Shown here one piece after another: positions 58,087 through 64,000 of a DNA stretch of 64,000 nt (position 1 is its first letter; each line of letters starts with the position of its first letter). Both the position numbers and the translations under genes were made by a program. Source of the DNA: Mangifera indica (lineage: Eukaryota > Streptophyta > Magnoliopsida > Sapindales > Anacardiaceae); NCBI RefSeq assembly GCF_011075055.1, contig NC_058146.1, positions 14,772,820 to 14,836,819 on the forward strand, given 5' to 3'. The notes beneath the pieces were generated by a model. It had not been told where the DNA came from. It was given only the letters and a program-made list of their open reading frames with translations, and ran no database searches.

Positions 58087-58299
58087 ACATCGACTAATAG
58101 ATTGTCTCACTTAACATTTTCATGCAAAATCACTTACAAATTTTATACCAATAGTGATATTATGATAAGTGACAACAGATAATGCGAGTCAACATTTAAT
58201 ATAGAGTTGTCACTACTAGTGTAAATTCTTGCAATGTTGAAAACTGAATGAGGTTTTTATAATCATTTAATCAAGCGTGCACGCATGCACACACATCAT

Positions 58300-58300
<1 letters not shown>

Positions 58301-58334
<34 letters not shown>
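58301..58334. repeat. (CA)12 followed by (TA)5 microsatellite
   Basis: Twelve CA units directly followed by tatatatata. Confidence 0.9.
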
Positions 58335-60130
58335 ATGAGAAACTTTGCTTGAGTTAGATGATTCTTACATAGTTGCACTTCTCTCATTATATAGGTAAAA
58401 TTTTAGATCTAGTGATTAGTCCTACAATATATTTGATAAGTCAAAAGTTTGATTATGATTCACTCAAGTCATCATTTGGGGGCAAAGACACATATATATT
58501 GAAGGATATGAAAGCTAGACCCTAAATAGAACTTTATTCTCAATGTCAAATCTTAAAATTGATGACAAAATTATATCTAATAGAACAATATATTAGTGTT
58601 GAACTTCTGCCTAAAGGTCAAATAGTTACTTATAAGTAGTATTAAACTGATTAAAACAAATTAAAGGCCACGGCCAAAATCTGTAGAGGCTGCAGGTTGA
58701 GTTTGAAAGGGTAATCGGAGGTAGGTTGGTTGGTAAAAAGAATCCTCACCATCATGTTTTTACAGACCAGATCAGATTGGCCAACTGAACTATCATCCAC
58801 CAATAAAAAAAATGGTTTCGATTTACTTGAAAACTATTTTTATTGAAAATCATTTTTAGAGTTATATCAGATTAAATTAAATGGTTTGATCAATTAAATT
58901 AGGTAAAAACTTAGGTTTAACCCGACCAACATAAAAATCAAAATTTTTAAAAATAATTAATTATTGGGAATTAAACTCAAATCATCATCAATCAATTGTA
59001 CACATGCATACCATCAAACTACTTTATTTTAATTTTAAAACAATTTAGATTATATATATACATTCAATAGTAAATTATATTAAATTATTATAAATATTAT
59101 TTTTAAACAGTTGGAAGGGATTGCCCTTCAACTAGGTCGACATCTGATTTGATTCCGAAAACATTAGTCTTGATCAAATTAAATTCTCAAGAGCTATAAG
59201 GTGCCCGACAAGCCTACCCTTCGAAAGGGAAAAGCATATTTCAGCTTTGTGGCTTTGTTAAATAAGTGAAAGTAAAAGCCATTGCTAATGCATTCAAACT
59301 TGCCTGTTCCAGCTTGTTTTGAAAAGAAAGGGACCCCGGGAGCCCTACTATTTCTTTTCAGTCACTAGCCTTTTTCTCTGTCTCGAATCTTCTGAAAAAA
59401 TAAAAAATTAATAATTATAACGGGAGAAACTTCAACTCTCGATGGAAATATAAAGAAGTTTATATTATGTTATGTATACAGTTTTGAGTATACAATTTTG
59501 AATATACAATTTAATATATAGATGATATATCATTATATAACTGAATGTAAATAAATAAATAAAGGTATAATATATTATCTAAGTATCTAATTATATACTA
59601 ATTTGTATACTAATAAAGATTTATCATTATATAATTATATTATTTTTAATTAAATATAAAATAATATTAAATTATAGGGTGAAATGTTATTATTATTTTA
59701 TATAATTTTATTCTATTTTTATTATGTCATTTGAAAAGTATAATAACGCGGAATCATTCTGTCCCAATAAAGAATTTCAGTAATCTTTGTATCATTATAC
59801 ACCAAAAATATTCTAGAAAAGACTATTTAACTTGTGTGCAGTTCGGTTGACCCGTTCAACTACACCAATCGAACAAAATTCAGCAGAGTGGGCATTTTTG
59901 ACTGTATCATTAATTTTAACATAATTATATAAAAATATATTCCTTTGATTCATGTATATCCATTTTAAAAAAGGGGAAAAAAGTAGAGAGGAGATGTGGA
60001 AAGTTGGAAAATTTTTTAGAGGGTTGGTGAGGGGTGGCTATAGTGGAATTATACATTTAAATTTTCAAAATTATCTTTTCATGATAAATGTGTATGAAAA
60101 AGCTATTAAGGAAAGTGGGTTATGGCAGAT
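58335..60130. other. Intergenic DNA upstream of MIR160
   Basis: No gene recognised. The interval 59.15-59.38 kb is locally GC-richer (ggaccccgggagccc) without coding signs. Confidence 0.4.
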
Positions 60131-60175
60131 TTCTTTTATATAGTAACCAAATCCACCTTTAATTCTCCTAACATC

Positions 60176-60185
60176 TATATAAATA
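60176..60185 (+). promoter_or_regulatory. TATA box of MIR160
   Basis: TATATAAATA, about 30 bp before a CT-rich start region (ctctccaggctctcttcaac and a (TC)n run at 60218-60240), about 220 bp before the mature miRNA. Confidence 0.7.
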
Positions 60186-60387
60186 GAAGACTCTCCAGGC
60201 TCTCTTCAACCAGTCGCCTCTCTCTCTCTCTTTCACTTTCTCTTCATTCCTCTCAAGTCATGCATGCATTTTCTGCTAAACTCTAGAAGTAAAATGCTTG
60301 AACAATAAAGTCTCAGCATACTGATTGGCTACCCAAAAGAAGAAGATGAGTAGGATTGATTTCTACATATAAAGGACAATGAAAGGT

Positions 60388-60490
60388 GAAATGGATTATG
60401 CCTGGCTCCCTGTATGCCACAAGCAGAGATCAATCTTTCTCTAGATTGCTTGCCGCCGGTGGCATGCGAGGAGCCAAGCATACCAACCTC
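60388..60490 (+). ncRNA. MIR160: MIR160 precursor
   Basis: The 5' arm at 60399-60419 is the full 21-nt miR160 sequence, beginning TGCCTGGCTC and ending CTGTATGCCA. The 3' arm at 60462-60482 (starts GCATGCGAGG, ends CAAGCATA) pairs with it with the 2-nt 3' offset of a miRNA star. The loop between holds 42 nt. miR160 is conserved in land plants and guides cleavage of ARF10/16/17-type auxin response factor mRNAs, and so controls organ and root development. A TATA box at 60176 and the CT-rich leader fit a Pol II transcript starting at about 60.21 kb. The open frame across the hairpin (60386-60580) is a by-product. No other gene is close. Confidence 0.95.
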
Positions 60491-60499
60491 TACCCCCTC

Positions 60500-62040
60500 T
60501 TTCTCATTCTCTTCATGTCTTCCGTATATTTTCTCTCTTCTACAAGAATTTATAGGCTTTTAAAATGCAAATGTCAATAGATGATCAATATAAACAATGT
60601 ATTGAAAGAAAATTGTTATGTGTACCTAGTTTTGAGCATTCCATTTAATAAGTAGATAGTGTGTTTTCGATTGGGTACTCATATGATATGTCAAACACAT
60701 TATCTAAATATTCAAAACTAGACCTAGTAGGTTATGTTTTCAAATTATGTTCGTATCGTGTCAGTTCAGGTTTTATGTTAGAAACCTTAAACTTTAACCC
60801 GATATGAATAAGAATCGTGTCGAAATTTTTTAATCTTAACCCAATCTTTAAATATTCTAATTGACCTGACCCGATCCAAATTCACCCGAAATTATCTATT
60901 TTTTTAACTCTTCAAAGTGTTTTTACCATTTTAATTTCTCCTTCAAATTATTCTAACTTACTATTAATAAAACACACAGTATAATATTTTATCTTATTTA
61001 CATATGGTCTAAAAATTACAACTCATATTCTTACAACTTAATAATAAAATAAAATATTTAACTAAAAATAAAAACAATATGAGTAATTGCAATTATATAA
61101 ATATACAACTATATACAATTGGTAAAGATTTCAACTGTGGTTGATATTGTCGTTCAATATTTTTATAATTTATCCTTAACAAATTCTATTAAAGTAACAC
61201 TTCTCTAAAACATTTGAATCGATTTGGTTGTATCAAGTTATTTTCATATGAATTCTAACACTATCCGATTTAATTTTACGTCGTATTATATTGATTTGAA
61301 ATAAATTTCAAGTCAAAAAAATTTAACCCTAACCCCTTGCTTTGTGTCCTACTGGGTCGGGTTAATGAGTTGTGTTGAAAATTACTAACTCTACTTAAAA
61401 CTAAATATACATAATTTTATTACTACAAAATAATCTAACATTTAAAAGGTCAAAATTTCCTCTCTTTCTTTTTTGCTGATCAATAATTTGTTGTGTTAAT
61501 ATCAAGTTTGTGCATTTCATTTACAGGTGTTTATCTATGATGGTTTATTCTATGTAAAGAAGAAAGGAACGTTGATTCATTTTCACTTTCCAACCATTGG
61601 GTGTATTTTCACTTGTGTTTAATAATCTTAGTCAAAATTGATTTTTGTTTGTGGAATATTAATATTCTATGCCCTCAATCACGGCAGCCCATATTACAAA
61701 CCCAAAAAGAAAATTAAATAATAAAAATGATTTTCAAACCATACATGTTCTTAACTTGAATTTTAAAATATGCATGTCAACGTCCTTTTCTGTCAAAATA
61801 TAAAATTCCAATCAAACTTTTGAACGTATCTTTGAAACTGTATTATATAATATAATATTAATTTTGTTACAAATCCAGGTGGCTTTCCACCAAATGAAAT
61901 CAAGAAAAAGGGATGGGAAAGCATTTATTATGACAAGCACATGAGAAGAAAAATTGGCCAAAGGAGTGTGAATGCATTAATGGAGTTGGAAAATTGGCTT
62001 GGAAATTTGCCATCTTTGTTGACTGGAGGGGCGGCAATTG
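60500..62040. other. Intergenic DNA
   Basis: No gene recognised. Presumably contains the MIR160 transcript end. Segments around 60.74-60.90 and 61.25-61.38 kb resemble degenerate repeats with aacccgatccaaattcaccc-type words. Confidence 0.4.
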
Positions 62041-62160
62041 CCTATAAATAGCCCCCCTCCTCACTTCATTGCATAGTTGCATTTTCCTTCTCTTCATCCG
62101 GATCTTATATAAAATTGCTCTCTTCCTCTCCTTTCTTCTCACTTCTTCTTCAATCTATTT
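62020..62160 (+). promoter_or_regulatory. Core promoter-like region without assigned gene
   Basis: ggggcggcaattgcctataa leads into a TATA box (CTATAAATAG, 62042-62051), followed about 25-30 bp later by a cactt-cattgcatagttgc start region and a long CT-rich leader (62.09-62.15 kb). This is a good match to plant TATA promoters. No ORF of note follows before 63.0 kb; a spliced or non-coding transcript is possible. Confidence 0.5.
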
Positions 62161-63044
62161 ATAATTTTATATTTGTGTATTATATTCATAACAAATTTTA
62201 CATATGAACTGTATTTATAATTAATTATAGAGGTCTCCATGAAAATGGGATTCATTGACTTTAATTACATATAATAATGTTGATTAAAATTAACCATTTC
62301 CACAATTTTTTTTTCAGCTTTAATTCTTAACTTAAATATTCTGTATCTATCGTCGAATAATCTTTTTATCTTACATTTGACAAACCTTTAAAGTTAACTA
62401 TCAATAATTTAGGCACAATATTAGAACAAATAAATAAGGCATAGAGGCATATAGATTAATAAAATTAAAAAAAATTACCCAAACAAACTTAAAAAAATAA
62501 TCACCTTTTAATGAACTATATGGAAGCTTATTATCTATAGCTAATTTTGATATTGACTATTATACATGTAAATTTGTATGAGATTTCTTGTAATAAATTT
62601 TGATGTTTTATATCATTATAAATTTAATATACCTCCATGAGTTGAAATTGTTATACCTTAAACTTCACTTAGTTAAACTCAGATAATGACATTCAAAAAG
62701 GTAACTATTCGTAAATGTTCAGTTTTTATAAAAGAAATGAAAATTATAAATTAATAAAATATTAAAAATAAAAATTATATTGTATATTTAAAAAAATTAA
62801 TTTTTCATAGAAGTATTGATACCCATATAATATAGAGGCCATTTTTCATTACAAATCAAATACTATGTAAATAAGATTGTAACGGATTTTCATTAAAAAT
62901 TTATTCTTAGTTAGGTTAAACTGTCCATGTAACACAATATTAGAAAATAAGTTTAATACAATCAAAATCTTAGGATGGTAGTATGAGTAAGCGAAGGGTG
63001 TTAGAAGGCTGGCAAAATGAAGTGTCTTTTTTTTTTTTTAATTT

Positions 63045-63707
63045 GGCCAAAAGACTATTTCTTGCCCAAGGTTTGCTGAAACGACAAATTTTTACTATTT
63101 TAAATTATAAAAAATTAAATATTTATCTATTATATACTTTTATTAGTAAATTTTATTAAATAAAAAGGTAAAAAAGTTATTTTATATAGATTTTTCTATT
63201 TTCCTTTTTTTGTTATTTTTTTATTCATCTTTTTCCTTATTTTTCTTTTTTTTTTTAAGAATTTATGGGACAAACAACAACATTTTTAAAAACATTAATG
63301 ACCTTAACAAAATTTTAGGGGATTCTTGGAAATTCAAAAAAGTTATGGGTGCTTTTGAAATTTTTAAAATTTTGGAATATCCATAAATAGTTTAAAAAAT
63401 GACTGTCACACCCTCAAGGAACAAATCAAAATACAACATTTTAAAGTTGGTTAATATTTTGTTATATTTTTTGAGTATAAGCGATACATTTTTGAATTGG
63501 TAAAAATATATTAATAATTTAATATCTATATTAAATATTAATGATAGTTTTATAATTTTAATAAAATGATAAAAACAATTTTATCTGAGAAAACTTAACA
63601 GTTTCACTAACCGAAGTGGATAACTAGTGAGAATTTAGTTTTTCGAAACTTAAATGGCGGAAATTTTTCATTTCATCAAATATCGGGTAAGAAGTAATCA
63701 TTTGGCC
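63045..63707. mobile_element. MITE family GGCC, copy I
   Basis: Left end ggccaaaagactatttcttg then caaggtttgctgaaacgac; right end aagaagtaatcatttggcc. The flanks ttttaattt and tttcatttt match at 7 of 9. Confidence 0.82.
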
Positions 63708-64000
63708 TTTCATTTTAGAGACAAAATGTTCATCCAGCCAATCTAATGTCTTTGATGTCCTTAATTTATACAAAATATCACATTATAAAATTCAACAAAT
63801 GAAATTTACAAAAGCCTTTTACAGCCAAGCCCTATGTCATTCGTCATCACCAATGTGTAGATCGGCCGAAAATGATCTTAGTGACGCCAAAAATAAATTA
63901 AGATGTCTCATTTTATTAATTTATATATACTTTTTATTTGTTTTTTAAATAAATGATTAATGATTAATGATTAATGAAAAACAGAAAATAGTCACAAATT
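63708..64000. other. AT-rich intergenic DNA to window end
   Basis: No gene seen. Ends with three copies of aatgatt at 63.95-63.98 kb. Confidence 0.4.

Noticed and set aside
59150..59390. Locally GC-rich stretch, considered as tRNA or organelle-derived DNA
   Set aside because: No cloverleaf with A and B boxes could be formed and no plastid or mitochondrial gene was recognised.
60386..60580. 64-codon ORF across the miR160 hairpin, possibly a miRNA-encoded peptide
   Set aside because: It overlaps the hairpin itself rather than lying upstream in the primary transcript, and its sequence is dictated by the miRNA arms; no independent support.

Overview
This window reads as nuclear DNA of a dicot plant. 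It is strongly AT-rich, its P450 gene has plant-type introns, it carries a canonical MIR160 hairpin, and most of the rest is layered plant transposable elements with decayed gene fragments between them. I see no prokaryotic operon, CRISPR array, rRNA or tRNA gene. I cannot name the species.

Layout. 0.75-1.3 kb: a short Mutator-like MITE. 1.48-8.74 kb: an almost unit-length, circularly permuted, heavily mutated endogenous pararetrovirus (Caulimoviridae-like) on the minus strand. 8.8-10.2 kb: two adjacent MITEs. 11.6-24.8 kb: two tandem copies of a roughly 1.1-kb repeat, split apart by three insertions: a non-autonomous MULE carrying a minisatellite (12527-14826), a decayed hAT (15373-18528) and a MULE with transposase and Ulp1-like remnants (19075-24587). 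25.7-28.3 kb: an intact three-exon cytochrome P450 gene of CYP716 type, the only clearly complete protein-coding gene. 29.2-43.4 kb: remnants of at least two malectin-domain LRR receptor-like kinase genes and the 3' end of an NBS-LRR gene, all on the minus strand, broken up by a solo-LTR-like element, a MITE and a fairly young Ty1/copia element with 334-bp LTRs and a perfect 5-bp target duplication (36115-41911). 43.4-51.8 kb: an old copia element sitting against the NBS-LRR fragment and itself carrying a MITE and a solo LTR. 52.4-58.1 kb: three more MITEs of the same MULE family, a PIF/Harbinger MITE and a further small TIR element. 60.2-60.5 kb: a MIR160 gene with its own TATA box. 62.0 kb: a second core-promoter-like region with no recognisable gene in the window. 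63.0-63.7 kb: another MITE.

Likely active host loci: the P450 gene, which may make a triterpenoid-type oxidase but deviates at two catalytic signatures, and MIR160, which in plants controls ARF10/16/17-type auxin response factors. Most of the remaining genes are mobile-element or virus-derived and broken.

Three things stand out. One MITE family with GGCC-ended terminal repeats and 9-bp target duplications is present about ten times, one copy ending 108 bp before the P450 start codon. A nested-hairpin array with compensatory stem changes lies inside the solo-LTR-like element. The integrated pararetrovirus still shows its primer site, TATA box and circular-permutation junction.
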